Assembly: GCA_013314775.1 (NCBI GenBank)
Contig: JABUFB010000012.1
Span: 185,733 to 249,732, forward strand
DNA from: Armatimonadota bacterium
Lineage (GTDB): Bacteria; Armatimonadota; Zipacnadia; Zipacnadales; JABUFB01
Reading direction: 5' to 3'
Length of the DNA stretch: 64,000 nt
In this document: positions 8,357-18,400 of the stretch, one piece after another
How positions within the stretch are numbered: the stretch's first letter is position 1
Layout: every line of letters begins with the position of its first letter
Position numbers and translations under genes: made by a program
The notes under the pieces: model-generated
The model's input: only the letters and a program-made list of their open reading frames with translations
What the model was told of the DNA's origin: nothing
Database searches by the model: none

Positions 8357-9106
8357 ATGCAAGTCTGGTTGGTAACCGCCACCTACAACGAGGCCGACAA
8401 TCTGCCAGAGTTGCTCCGCCGTATCGACGCCTTGCCTGAGCCCCCGGGCGTTTGCGTGGTGGACGACGGTTCTCCCGACGGCACCGGAGAAGTCGCCGAC
8501 AAGTGGGCTGCATCGCGGGAGAACGCCTTGGTCATCCACCGCGCCGGGAAACTGGGCTACGCATCAGCGCACCGCGAGGGTATGCGTGCAGTCCTGGACA
8601 GGGGCGCCGACGTGGTGGTGACGCTGGACGCGGACCTGTCGCACGAACCCGAACGGATCCCCGCGATGATGGACGCACTCCAAGAGGCCGATGTGGTGGT
8701 GGGCTCTCGCTACACGGTGGGAGGCGCTACCCGCAACTGGTCCCTCGGCCGTATCGTGCTCAGCCGTCTCGGGGGCGGTGTGGTCACGCGCCTGCTTACC
8801 GGTTTGCGCCAGGCCGATTGCACCAGCGGATTCAGGGCATACCGGGCCGATGTGCTGGAGCGCGCAGATCCGTGGTCCACGGGCGCCGATGGCTACGGTT
8901 TTCTCGTGGAACTGCTATTCCGCTGCCAGCGCATCGGCGCGCGGATCGTTGAAGTTCCCATCGTTTTCGTCGACCGCCGGGCGGGGGCATCCAAGCTGTC
9001 AAAGCGCATCATCTTCGAAAGCATGATGCTCTGCTTCCGCCTTCTGGGGGAACGCTTCACTAAGGCGCCGGCCTCGTATGCGCCGCCGAAGCGGGATGAA
9101 CCATGA
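8357..9106 (+). CDS. Polyprenol-phosphate sugar synthase (Dpm1-like GT2)
   Basis: 249 aa. GT-A signatures: VTATYNEADNL, VVDDGSPDGTGEV, and VVTLDADLSHEPERIP holding the DxD. The C-terminal part (DCTSGFRAYRADVL, GYGFLVELLFRC, FVDRRAGASKLS) is the classic Dpm1/polyprenol monophosphomannose-synthase pattern without the membrane anchor. It should load mannose or glucose on a polyprenyl phosphate at the cytoplasmic membrane. Its stop overlaps the start of the next gene by 4 nt (ATGA), so the donor-making enzyme is translationally coupled to a donor-using GT-C transferase. Confidence 0.88.
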   Translation: MQVWLVTATYNEADNLPELLRRIDALPEPPGVCVVDDGSPDGTGEVADKWAASRENALVIHRAGKLGYASAHREGMRAVLDRGADVVVTLDADLSHEPERIPAMMDALQEADVVVGSRYTVGGATRNWSLGRIVLSRLGGGVVTRLLTGLRQADCTSGFRAYRADVLERADPWSTGADGYGFLVELLFRCQRIGARIVEVPIVFVDRRAGASKLSKRIIFESMMLCFRLLGERFTKAPASYAPPKRDEP

Positions 9107-10707
9107 GGCGCGGCATCTTCCCCACGCGGCGATACAGTGCGCCGGTGCCGCCTCAGGCCGGACTTATGCTGGCTTCCCTCTCGCGCCGCCATGAGTTCTA
9201 CCTCGTCCTTGCTCTCGCACTTGCCGTTCGACTGGTGGATATCAACGCGCCTTTCACCACCGAGCACTGGATCAAGCAGCTTCAGATCGCACCCATTGCG
9301 AAGAACTTCGCCACGGAGAGCATGAACATACTGTGGCCGAAGACCGACTACAGCGCGGACCGGCCAGCGTACATCGAGATCGAGTTCCAGCTGGTGACGT
9401 GGCTCTCCGCCTTGCTGTACAAGGTTTTCGGGATTCATGAGTGGTGCGCGCGGCTGGTCACCATCTCCTTCAGCATGGCGGGGATGGTGCTTCTCTATCG
9501 TCTGATCTTGATGTACCTTGGGCCTGGGCCGGCCATCTACGGTCTGGTCTTCTACGCCTTTGTGCCCTCCAGCTGGTACTTCTCTCGGGTCCTCATGTCC
9601 GAGCCGCTGATGCTCTGCTTTTCCATCGCCCTCGTTTATGCATTCTCACGCTACCTGTCAACGGGATCGCGACGGCACTTCATTTGGACCGTTGCCGGCG
9701 GCGCGCTCTGCTTTCTTGTGAAGCTTCCCGCGGTGATGCTGGTGGTTCCGCTTCTGTGGTTGGCGTACACCCGGTTCCAGGGGCAGACCTTCAGGCGCCC
9801 CGATCTCTGGGCCATCGCCGTGATGTCCCTCCTGCCGGCCATCGCGTACTATACCCATGCGAGGCTGAACATCGGGCGCGAGTACTTCACCGTAGGCGTG
9901 GGATTTGGTGGAGGCATGTGGTTCTCACTGTCCGACTTTCTCAAACCGGGCAATTACTCGTTGATGGTCACGCGGATGGTTCACGACCACCTGACGCCCG
10001 TGGGAATTGTGTTGCTGATTCTGGGACTGGTGGTGGGCGACCGCCGCCGGATACCGGTCACTGTCTTCCATGTCTGGCTGGGAGTGGTGGCGGTCTACTT
10101 CGTCCTGGTCTCGGGCGGCAATCTGCGCCAGAACTACTACCAGCTTCACATGCTCCCGCCGGCGGCGGCGCTTGTCGGGTACGGCTGGTATCAGCTTGTA
10201 AACTCACAGCGATTCTCGCCGATCCTGAACCCTCTCCTGTTGGGGGTGTTCCTGGCGTTCTGCGTGTGGGGCGTGGAGCCAAAGTTCCAGCAGGTAACAG
10301 CGATTCACGCCTGTGCGGCGGACCTGAACCGGCTCGATCCAGACAAACACCCCGTGCTTATCTTTCCGGCAGGATATGGCTGCCTGTACTACTTTGACCG
10401 CCCGGGGTGGGTGGGGCGCGAGGGGTTCGGCAAACCGGCGAACGAGGTTCCTCCCGAAGACATACCGGGACCGGACTACATAGACACACGGATCCTTCGG
10501 GGTGCCCGGTGGGCTGTGTACTTCGACTTTGACCCCGCAGGCCAGCAGCCGATGATTCGGCAGTACCTGACTGATACCTTCCGGCAGGCAGAAGAAGGGT
10601 CTGGCTACACCATTTTCGACCTGACCCGCACCCAGGACGGGCAGGAATACCGGCCACTGAGCAGCGACGCCGGGAGGAAGTCCTTCAGCCTCCCGTGGAG
10701 CGACTAG
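9103..10707 (+). CDS. GT39-like membrane glycosyltransferase
   Basis: 534 aa with about 11-12 hydrophobic helices (for example 115-135, 165-185, 205-225). First loop after helix 1 carries INAPFTTEHW, the usual acidic site of GT-C enzymes using polyprenyl-phosphate sugars; the C-terminal 150 residues are a soluble periplasmic part. Translation is coupled to the upstream Dpm1-like synthase (ATGA overlap), so donor and transferase are probably matched. The acceptor (glycoprotein or lipid) is unknown. Confidence 0.82.
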   Translation: MRRGIFPTRRYSAPVPPQAGLMLASLSRRHEFYLVLALALAVRLVDINAPFTTEHWIKQLQIAPIAKNFATESMNILWPKTDYSADRPAYIEIEFQLVTWLSALLYKVFGIHEWCARLVTISFSMAGMVLLYRLILMYLGPGPAIYGLVFYAFVPSSWYFSRVLMSEPLMLCFSIALVYAFSRYLSTGSRRHFIWTVAGGALCFLVKLPAVMLVVPLLWLAYTRFQGQTFRRPDLWAIAVMSLLPAIAYYTHARLNIGREYFTVGVGFGGGMWFSLSDFLKPGNYSLMVTRMVHDHLTPVGIVLLILGLVVGDRRRIPVTVFHVWLGVVAVYFVLVSGGNLRQNYYQLHMLPPAAALVGYGWYQLVNSQRFSPILNPLLLGVFLAFCVWGVEPKFQQVTAIHACAADLNRLDPDKHPVLIFPAGYGCLYYFDRPGWVGREGFGKPANEVPPEDIPGPDYIDTRILRGARWAVYFDFDPAGQQPMIRQYLTDTFRQAEEGSGYTIFDLTRTQDGQEYRPLSSDAGRKSFSLPWSD

Positions 10708-10756
10708 TGCCCAAAGCCGCGGCGCCACCCATTGGGCTGCGGCCGGTGATTACTTG

Positions 10757-12088
10757 ATGAGTTTCAAGTCCGGAAGCAATGTCGCGATCATCGGCGCGGG
10801 CGTATCGGGCCTCACGGCGGCCTATGCCCTCGCGAAGTCCGGCCGGAAGGTGGACGTTTTCGAGCAGCGCGAACAGATCGGCGGTCTCGCACGCTCGATG
10901 TACCTCAACGGCAGCAAGGTGGACCGCTACTACCACTTCGTCTGCGGCTGTGACCATCATCTGCGGGCGCTGCTGCCCGAATTGGGCATTGAGCAACGGC
11001 TCCACTGGGTGACTGGACCCACCAGTTACTACGTTCGCGGCAGGCTGTACCCCTTCACGACACCCCTGGATATTCTCGGCTTCGCGCCGCTGTCACTGAT
11101 CTCACGGGTCCGTTTCGGCCTGCATGGGATGAACGCCCGGCGCTTCACGGACTGGGGCAGAATTGAGCACCTGACGGCTGAGCAGTGGCTCGTCGCGGGC
11201 ATGGGCCGGGAGGCTTATGAGACCATCTGGCTGCCCCTCTTGCGCATGAAGTTCGGGGACGACGCGGGTGGCGTGTCTGCACCCTGGATCTGGCATCGCA
11301 TCCACCGCGTCATCACCTCGCGCGCCAGCATCTTCCAGCCCGAGCGCCTCGGATACATTGAGGGCGGAACGGGAACATTGCTGGACGCACTGCGCGAACA
11401 GGTGGAGGCTGCAGGAGGTGCTGTACACACGGCAACTGCCGTCCGCGGACTGCTGGAGACCGGCGGAGCGATCACTGGTCTGACCACCGACCAGGGCGAC
11501 TTTCAGGCGCGATGTGTGATCTCGACGGTGGCCTTGCCGGATCTGTCGATTCTCCTGCCCGACGTTGCCCGTGACTACCGCGCGGACCTCGACAGGGTTC
11601 AATTCCTGGGTGTGGTATGCCTGATGCTGCGTCTGAAGAAAGCGGTGACGCCCTACTTCTGGGTCAATGTAAATGATTCCCGTGCGCCGTTCAGCGGGTT
11701 CATCGAATACGCGAATCTCAATCACGCTGCGCTGCCCAACGGAGAGGGGCTCTTGTACATTCCCCTGTACCTGCCGGTGAACGATCCCAGATTTCTTACT
11801 CCCGAGCCGGAACTCGTGGGTCAGGCGGTGAACGGCCTCGAGACGCTGTTCCCGGGCTTCAGCGCCGACCAGGTGATAGAAGCGGTGGTGACGCGGGACT
11901 CGTATGCCCAGGCCTTCTGTCCGCCGGGTTTCGGCGCAAACATACCGGCGATCCAGTCGCCCATCGCCGGGTTGTTCCTCACAGACTCGACCCAGCTCTA
12001 CCCAGCCGACCGCAATGTGAGCGGGATGATCGGCTTAGCCCGCAATGCCGCAGCTCAAGCGGATAAGTACCTGGCGCAGCGCTTCTGA
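10757..12088 (+). CDS. FAD-dependent amine-oxidase/UDP-galactopyranose-mutase-like oxidoreductase
   Basis: 443 aa. A Rossmann FAD-binding motif VAIIGAGVSGLTAAYALAKSG begins at about residue 9, followed by the ribose-binding acidic VDVFEQREQIGGLARS. It ends with the second FAD contact (NVSGMIGLARNAAAQA). The family (protoporphyrinogen oxidase/amine oxidase superfamily) includes proteins found in glycan clusters with GT2 genes. A TTG codon directly precedes the ATG; the ATG is taken. About 50 nt after the GT39 gene, so likely the last gene of this operon. Substrate unknown. Confidence 0.78.
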   Translation: MSFKSGSNVAIIGAGVSGLTAAYALAKSGRKVDVFEQREQIGGLARSMYLNGSKVDRYYHFVCGCDHHLRALLPELGIEQRLHWVTGPTSYYVRGRLYPFTTPLDILGFAPLSLISRVRFGLHGMNARRFTDWGRIEHLTAEQWLVAGMGREAYETIWLPLLRMKFGDDAGGVSAPWIWHRIHRVITSRASIFQPERLGYIEGGTGTLLDALREQVEAAGGAVHTATAVRGLLETGGAITGLTTDQGDFQARCVISTVALPDLSILLPDVARDYRADLDRVQFLGVVCLMLRLKKAVTPYFWVNVNDSRAPFSGFIEYANLNHAALPNGEGLLYIPLYLPVNDPRFLTPEPELVGQAVNGLETLFPGFSADQVIEAVVTRDSYAQAFCPPGFGANIPAIQSPIAGLFLTDSTQLYPADRNVSGMIGLARNAAAQADKYLAQRF

Positions 12089-12190
12089 GGTCAGCACTGA
12101 CGTGGGGGGCATATATCGCGCCGGCTACTGCCTTGGGTCGCGTGGGGCGAGCGTCTCACCCGGCACCGTTTGTCGTCTGCAGCACGCAAG

Positions 12191-12221
12191 AACGGCAGGC
12201 CTCCACAAGAGGCCTGCCGTT
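12191..12221. terminator. Bidirectional terminator between convergent operons
   Basis: 13-bp perfect arms AACGGCAGGCCTC (12191-12203) and GAGGCCTGCCGTT (12209-12221), 5-nt loop. T-rich on the plus side (TTTCTTG across the arm end); the minus side reads TTCTTG. It separates the plus glycan cluster from the minus 12.2-22.3 kb operon. Confidence 0.75.
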
Positions 12222-12248
12222 TCTTGATCGCTCAGTCCAGTTACAGGA

Positions 12249-14384
12249 CTATTCTTCAGCCGTTTCCTCCCCCAGGGGTACCTTCACGGTCGCGGTCTCG
12301 ACCACCCTGTCCTGGGCGTCGAGTACTTCGGCAATAATCTCGTACTCAGATACGAGCATACCCTTGATGCCGCCGAGCTTCAGGTTGAACTCCCGTGTCT
12401 GCCACTGCCCCATATTGTTGGCAGTGACGGTGTCTCTGTGAAGGTCCTTTGTGGAGAGGAAGTAGGAATACCGGACCGTCACTCGCACCCGGCTGCCGGG
12501 TGCTGCGCGTCCTGACACAACCAGCTTCTCGTCGAGGTTGACGTGCCTGTAGCCTTCGGCCGGTGAAACGATGCGCAACTGCGTGGGCAGCGCTGTGGTG
12601 ATGGTGACGGTCTTCTCCGCTTGAAGCTGGTGAGTCCTGCCTGCCTGGTCAATGAGGTAGCCGACAACCGGCGCCGCATCGATGCGGTCATCGGCCGTGA
12701 CCACATACTGACCGGTATAGATGCTCGTGTTTGCCTGCCGCTCCATGTTCACACGCCGCCAGTTCGCGCCGATAATGAAGTAGGCGCTGCGGCCGGGCGC
12801 GGCGGCCTCGAGCACAACCGTCAGGGTATCCCCGGGTGCGAGAGGACCGGTGGCGTTGTGGGTCACGGCAACAATGGCAGCGGTGGAGGCAAGGACAGTG
12901 AAGTCCACGGTCTCAGTCCGGGAGTTGTCCGCATAGTCCACGATGGTGACTTCGTACTTGTGAGCACCCGGCGCCAGTTCCGGCCCGGTGTAGGTCAGTT
13001 GCGAGTCGGTGACAATCGCCTGGTTCGTGACGTCCTTGGCGTCCAGCTTGAGAGTAACCCGGGTGGGGTCCACGCCAGGGCCTTTGCGGTCCGTGTAGCC
13101 GACGGTGATCTGGATCGGGCCCCTGGCGAGGCGTGCGCCCTTGGCCGGGGACATGTCCACGAAGCGCGGAGTGTCCGTGTCGATGGTCACCATCTGCTTG
13201 CTCAATACAGACGGCGCGCTGACGCCGTTGACCACGAGATTACCCCGCACCCGCTGCGCCACCGTGAGTAGGTTGTCCTCAACGCGGTAGGAGCCCTTGT
13301 ACGTACCAGCCGGGCCTTCCGTCATCGGTACGCCCTGCACGGCATGGCCGATGTCGAAGGTCGCTGTCCCGCCGGGGGTCCCCTGTAGCGTCACGTTGAC
13401 TGATTCGCGCTTGCGAACCGGGCCGCTGATGCCCTCGACCTGAACTAACGTGATCCTCGGTCTGCCGGCGGTCGCCGGAGTCTGAACCACCAGCTGGCGA
13501 ATATTCTTGCCCTCACGGTCCAGGAGCAGTGCCACCGCCTGCCCCTGCTTCACCGCGGATTGCGCGATGGGCTTACCCTCGTCGCTCAGCAGTTCGGCGT
13601 CCTCGGGGATATTGTACGCCTTGCGCTGGCCGTTGACACTGGCGACCAATATCCCTGGCACGACATACTCCACTTTTGCAGTGAGATACTCGCGCACCAG
13701 GGTCGCCTGAACCACCTGGTTGCTGCGGTCCAGGCCGAGTTCCACGGAATCTTGGACCTGAAACGCATCGAGGGAAGCGGGAACCGGACTGCCCGACGGG
13801 GCAGACACGAAGTACTTGATCTGGGGTGCGGCGTAGAGAACTGATGTGGTGCCCTGGGGCGTCGAGACCAGGAAAAACGGGGGGGTCTGGCGCTTATCCA
13901 CGTATACCAGTGACCCCTGAACAATCTGCCGCACGAGGTTGGGCGGTTCGATGGTCAACTCGGCGGTGAGCTTCGCCGCATTCCACGCGAAGTCGCCGCC
14001 GAGCGCGGTGACCATGTCCCGCGCATCCACATATAGAACGCCGCCAACGAGCACGGGGAAGATCGTGAAAGTCTCTGTCTGGCCGTTGACCTTGAACGCG
14101 GCCTGGTCAACTGTGAGTTCGATCACGGAGTCGCCGCGCTCAACCTTGTACTGACGGTCACCCGTTCTGGCCATCTGCCCGTCGAGCGCTGCGACAAGAT
14201 CCTCCAGCGGCACGAGTATCTCTCCCGCCGTGAGGATCGGTGCGCTGGTTGGCATCTCCGTCACTTCGCCGTTGATGGACACATACGGCGGCCAGTCGTC
14301 GGCTGCGTACCCCCCGCCTGAAACAACGATGGCAAGAAGCGTTACGAATAGGACGTGGTAGGGCTTTACCCTGGAGAGTCTCAT
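12249..14384 (-). CDS. Secreted stalk-domain protein with Ig-like repeats
   Basis: 711 aa. Signal peptide about 1-28. Residues about 30-145 are a copper-amine-oxidase N-terminal (stalk) domain, a non-catalytic beta module (VSINGEVTE, EILVPLEDLVAAL, GGVLYVDARDMVTALGG). Several Ig/fibronectin-like segments follow (for example TPRFVDMSPAKGARL, GPELAPGAHKYEVTIVDYADNS, then LRIVSPAEGYRHVNLDEKLVVSG). No catalytic domain seen. Likely a cell-surface or exported structural/binding protein. ATG chosen over an adjacent GTG (3 nt upstream) because GGAGG lies 7 nt before it. Last gene of the operon, followed by the bidirectional terminator. Confidence 0.8.
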   Translation of the reverse strand: MRLSRVKPYHVLFVTLLAIVVSGGGYAADDWPPYVSINGEVTEMPTSAPILTAGEILVPLEDLVAALDGQMARTGDRQYKVERGDSVIELTVDQAAFKVNGQTETFTIFPVLVGGVLYVDARDMVTALGGDFAWNAAKLTAELTIEPPNLVRQIVQGSLVYVDKRQTPPFFLVSTPQGTTSVLYAAPQIKYFVSAPSGSPVPASLDAFQVQDSVELGLDRSNQVVQATLVREYLTAKVEYVVPGILVASVNGQRKAYNIPEDAELLSDEGKPIAQSAVKQGQAVALLLDREGKNIRQLVVQTPATAGRPRITLVQVEGISGPVRKRESVNVTLQGTPGGTATFDIGHAVQGVPMTEGPAGTYKGSYRVEDNLLTVAQRVRGNLVVNGVSAPSVLSKQMVTIDTDTPRFVDMSPAKGARLARGPIQITVGYTDRKGPGVDPTRVTLKLDAKDVTNQAIVTDSQLTYTGPELAPGAHKYEVTIVDYADNSRTETVDFTVLASTAAIVAVTHNATGPLAPGDTLTVVLEAAAPGRSAYFIIGANWRRVNMERQANTSIYTGQYVVTADDRIDAAPVVGYLIDQAGRTHQLQAEKTVTITTALPTQLRIVSPAEGYRHVNLDEKLVVSGRAAPGSRVRVTVRYSYFLSTKDLHRDTVTANNMGQWQTREFNLKLGGIKGMLVSEYEIIAEVLDAQDRVVETATVKVPLGEETAEE

Positions 14385-14432
14385 CACACTGCCTCCCGTC
14401 TGCGCCTGTCAGTGCCTGAGTTCCGCAATTGT

Positions 14433-15440
14433 TCACGGGTGTCTGAAACAGTTGTTGGCTGTTGACCGTCCCACGAAAGCCCCCAGCCTCTGGTGTGTTT
14501 CTGGCGATGGAGAAACTCCCGCGGCCTGGAGCCCGAGCAGCACCGCTCCCAGGACCGCCGGCAACGCCGGATCGCCGATTGCGGCACCCTTGAATCTACC
14601 CCGCAGCCGGGCAACCAAACTTCCGCGGACGATCTGGCTGCTGAGGACCCCTCCCATGACCGCGATGTTTGGGGCTGGCCCGAGGCCAAGAGATGCCACC
14701 GGGGCAGCCGCGGTGATCGCAAGGAGCTCCCCGGCTTCCTCAAGAATTCGCCGCGCGGGCTCGTCGCCCCTCTCGGCCTCAATGCTGCAGATGCTCGCAA
14801 GGGCGGCGATCTCCCGGGAGTGAGTGCGGTCCAGGGGCAGCCTGGAGATGATCTCGCGCGGCTCGCCGGCTGCGAAATGCACCAGCAGCGCGTGTGTGAG
14901 GCTTGTCGCCGGGCCACGGCCATCATCGGCGCGGGCCACTGCGCGCAAGGACTGCAGACCGATCCAGTACGCGCCTCCCTCGTCTCCCCACAGGGGGCCC
15001 CAACCGTCTGCCAAAGCTTCCCGGCCCTCTGCATCTACCCCGAATGCAACCGCGCCGGTCCCCGCGATCAGCACCACCCCCGGCTCCAGAAGGTGCGCAC
15101 CTGCCCAGGCCGCGCGGGCATCGCTGTAGAGGGACACCGACCGCGCGAGATGCAGGCCGTGGAGGGCCTCGAGAAACGGTGCCCGTCCATCCGGCAATCC
15201 CGCTCCGGCGAGACAATAGCAGGCCCTGTCCACCGGCGGTTTCATCCCCGCGGCCTGCAGAGCGGCTTCGGCGGCCCGGCGAACATTGCCGACAGCCGTT
15301 TCTATGCCAACGCGGCGGTAGTTCGAAGGCCCCGCCTCCCCGGCGCCCAGCACCGTTCCGTCCGATGCCGCTACGACGCACCGTGTCCCCGTGCCCCCGC
15401 CGTCAACGGCCAGGATGTTCGTCGTCGGAGGTGATTTCAT
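14433..15440 (-). CDS. BadF/BadG-type kinase (N-acetylglucosamine kinase-like)
   Basis: 335-aa ASKHA-fold ATPase: phosphate-1 motif ILAVDGGGTGTRCVVA at the N-terminus, phosphate-2 motif VLIAGTGAVAFGV near residue 120, adenosine motif VMGGVLSSQIV near 270. This family includes GlcNAc kinase (NagK type) and activators of 2-hydroxyacyl-CoA dehydratases; the length and lack of a CxxC iron-sulphur site favour the sugar-kinase side. It overlaps the stop of the TPR gene by 4 nt (ATGA). An amino-sugar salvage role is plausible, not shown. Confidence 0.82.
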   Translation of the reverse strand: MKSPPTTNILAVDGGGTGTRCVVAASDGTVLGAGEAGPSNYRRVGIETAVGNVRRAAEAALQAAGMKPPVDRACYCLAGAGLPDGRAPFLEALHGLHLARSVSLYSDARAAWAGAHLLEPGVVLIAGTGAVAFGVDAEGREALADGWGPLWGDEGGAYWIGLQSLRAVARADDGRGPATSLTHALLVHFAAGEPREIISRLPLDRTHSREIAALASICSIEAERGDEPARRILEEAGELLAITAAAPVASLGLGPAPNIAVMGGVLSSQIVRGSLVARLRGRFKGAAIGDPALPAVLGAVLLGLQAAGVSPSPETHQRLGAFVGRSTANNCFRHP

Positions 15441-18400
15441 GGGCCTACCGTGTCTTCGGTACCGAGTTCCGATGGGTCCTCGTCCAATGAGTCCTCACGC
15501 GTCAGCCCGGCGCGACCCATTCTCCCGGTTCTTGGTCGCAGGGGAGATGCTGGAGCAGCCTGGTGCACCGCCTGCCATTCCGCCACGAGGTCGGTCACTT
15601 CCATGTCCAGGGCCACCTGTCGCGCGAGATCCTGTACGAGCGCGGAGTCGGGGTGGTGATAGTAGACATCGGACAAAGCGGCGAGCACAGTCTCCGCGGA
15701 GACGAAATGCCCGGCGATGCAATCCTCGATGCCTTCGCGGGCCGTCTCCGACGCCGGGTCCAGGATCAGCGCCTGGCTCAGATGCCACAATCGCAGTTCA
15801 TGCCGGCCGGCTTGATGCTGGATCCGCGCCAGCAGCAGGTGATCTTCGGGTTCCGCCAGTCCTGTCCGCACCGCGCGCTCCATGAGCCGCAATGCCCCTT
15901 CCGGATCGCCCAGTTCAAGGCGGGCGCTGGCGTAGATGTTGAGCAGGGCCCGATCCTGCCGAAGTAACTCGGGCACGGCCGATATGGCAAGATCTGCGGC
16001 GCGCGCATCGCCGTCCAGCAGGTGCAGGGCGGCAAGACCGGTGGCTGGCCCGGGGTCACCGGGGTTTTCGGCGGTGATGGCTCGCATGCGCGGGATGGTC
16101 TGAGTGGTCTTGCCCAGGAATCCGGCGAGTTCCGCGGCGGCGGTCCAGAATGCCGGGCTGCCCGGAATGCTAACGACTAGCCTCTGAAGGGTCGGCAATG
16201 CATCGGCGGCCATATCCGGACGCTGCTCAAGCTCCAGGAGCGCGACGATGACCCAGACATGGTTGGGGTCGGACTCAAGCAGGCGGCGGAGCGCCCAGAT
16301 CGCCTTGTCCGGCGCTCCCGCGGACAGGTACATGCGGGACAGCTGGCCCAAGGCCCGGTGGCGCCACGGCGGCTGGGCGGAGATCCGGAGCAGGATTTCC
16401 TGCGCCTCCGATGTGTGGCCGGCCCGGGCCAGCAATGCTGCGGCCGTCAGGCCGATCTCCGGATGCCCAGGGTTAGCTGCGAACAGCTCGTACAGCCGCC
16501 AGCCACCCTCCTCCTCGCTGCCTGCTCGCGCGTACATGCCCTGAAGGACGGACAAGACCGAAGCCAGCGGCGCCCGATCCGGGATCAGCCGCTCAAGAGC
16601 CTCCCAGGCTTCTGCGGGCTGCCCGGCGCGCTCGTACACCGTGGCCACCGCGCGGCAACTTGCGGCGTCCAGTTTGTGGGTGGCAAGGACCCGCTCGGCG
16701 TGCGCTCTCGCTTCGTCGTCTCGGCCGAGCCAGGCGAGAGACTCTGCCAGGGCCGCTCGGGCTGGGGTGAATTCCGGCTTGCGCGCCACCAGTTTCTCCA
16801 GGATCGGCAGGGCGTTCTCATCCCGCCCCCTTGCCTGCCAAGCGCGGGCCAGGGCCAGCTCCAGGTCGGGTGATTCGGGCTCTCTCGCCAGCGCTCGGGT
16901 GTAGGTGTCCACAGCCTCGGGGATTCGGTGGCTCGCAACCAGAAGCCGTCCGGCCTCGAGAGCCGCCTGGGCTGTGCGGTCCGGGTGCTTGAGGGCGAGT
17001 GCCTTCCATTGGTCGATGGCGATATCCCGGCTCCCGATCCTTTCGGCAAGCTGCGCTGTCTTGATGAATGCCTCGGCGGGCGGGTCGGGGGCCAGGAGCG
17101 CCTCGTGGGCCTCCAGCAATGCCTGTGCTGTCTGGTCGCGTTCCACGAGACAGTCCACCAGCGCCATTCGATCCCGTGGACTGCGGGGATTCAGGGCCAG
17201 GATTCGGCGCAGGTACTGCTCGCGGTCTTGCAGCCTTCCCAGTGCGCCGGCCGTGTCGGCAGCCATGCGCAGCGCTGTTTCGTTCGCCGGCTCCACGGAC
17301 AGCGCCCGTTCCAGGACGCTCAGGGCCTCGGCGTTCGATCCTGCCCCGGCGAGTGCCGTGGCCAGTCCGAGACCGACGGTGGCGTCGCTGGGCTGTCGAG
17401 CAGCCGCGGTTCGCAGGGTCTCGATCTCCCGGCCCTTGTCGCCCAGTTCTCGGTGGCAGCGCGCCATGAGCAGGAGCACTTCAGTATTCGCCGGATCCTC
17501 CACGGCCGCCAGCTGAAGCTCCAGCAGCGCCTCGGGGAAACGGTTCAAACCGATGAGCCGCTCCGCTGCCTGCGCGCGCAGTTGGGCCGACTCCCCGGGT
17601 TCCGCAAGGTCGGCCAGGGTGAGCCGTGCCCGCATGGCCTCCTCTTCGAGCCCGATCCCGTCGTAGCCGCGCATCAGCAGCCGCCAGAAGGCGGGATCAG
17701 TGGGGGGGGGGGCCACGAAAGGACGCAGGGCTTCCACCGCCTGCAGAGGCTTCTTGAGCGCCAGCGCCGCCCGCGCAAGCCCCATGGCGGAGGGCAAGGA
17801 GTCGGGCTTGCGGGAAAGACTGCGAGAGTAGGAGGACAGAGCGAGGGGATAGTCCCCACAGGCCTCGGCGGCGCGTCCCAGATCGTAGGAGACTCCGGCG
17901 TTGTCGGGCTGCAGCCTGATCGCGGCCCGCAGGGGCTCAATGGCCTTGCGCGGGTTGCCTGCCCCAAGATATGCCCTGCCGAGTGCCCCCTGAGCCGCGG
18001 CGTCTTTGGGCCGCGCTGCAACCGCCGCGCGCAGGTGTGCCGCGGCCTCCGCATATCGGTGGAGAGCGTTGAGGGTGAGCCCCAGCCCTCGGTGCGCTTC
18101 AGCGGAGTTGGGCTGAATCTCAAGGGCCAGACCGAACTGCACTTCTGCCCCTGCCAGGTTCCCAGCGTTGTACAATGCCAGCGCGAAGTTGTAACGTGCG
18201 TCGAAATCGGCGGGGTAGAGCATTACGACCTGCTGGAATACCAAAGCTGCTCGGGCGTGGTTGCCATCCCGGGCCAGCTTGATACCCTCGGCCATGAGCG
18301 CCTTCGCATCCGACGTCTGGGGCTGCTGGGCGATTGCAGGCGTGAGGCACACCAGCAACCCCAGCACCCCGCTCAGTGCGTGCAGAAATATGCTGCCGCG

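Noticed and set aside
10757..12088. Annotation as protoporphyrinogen oxidase (HemY)
   Set aside because: Shares the FAD fold, but the glycan-gene neighbourhood favours the UGM-like/unknown branch.
13871..13877. 7-bp G run in the stalk gene as a phase-variation tract
   Set aside because: Too short compared with the 11-bp tract and common at this GC content.
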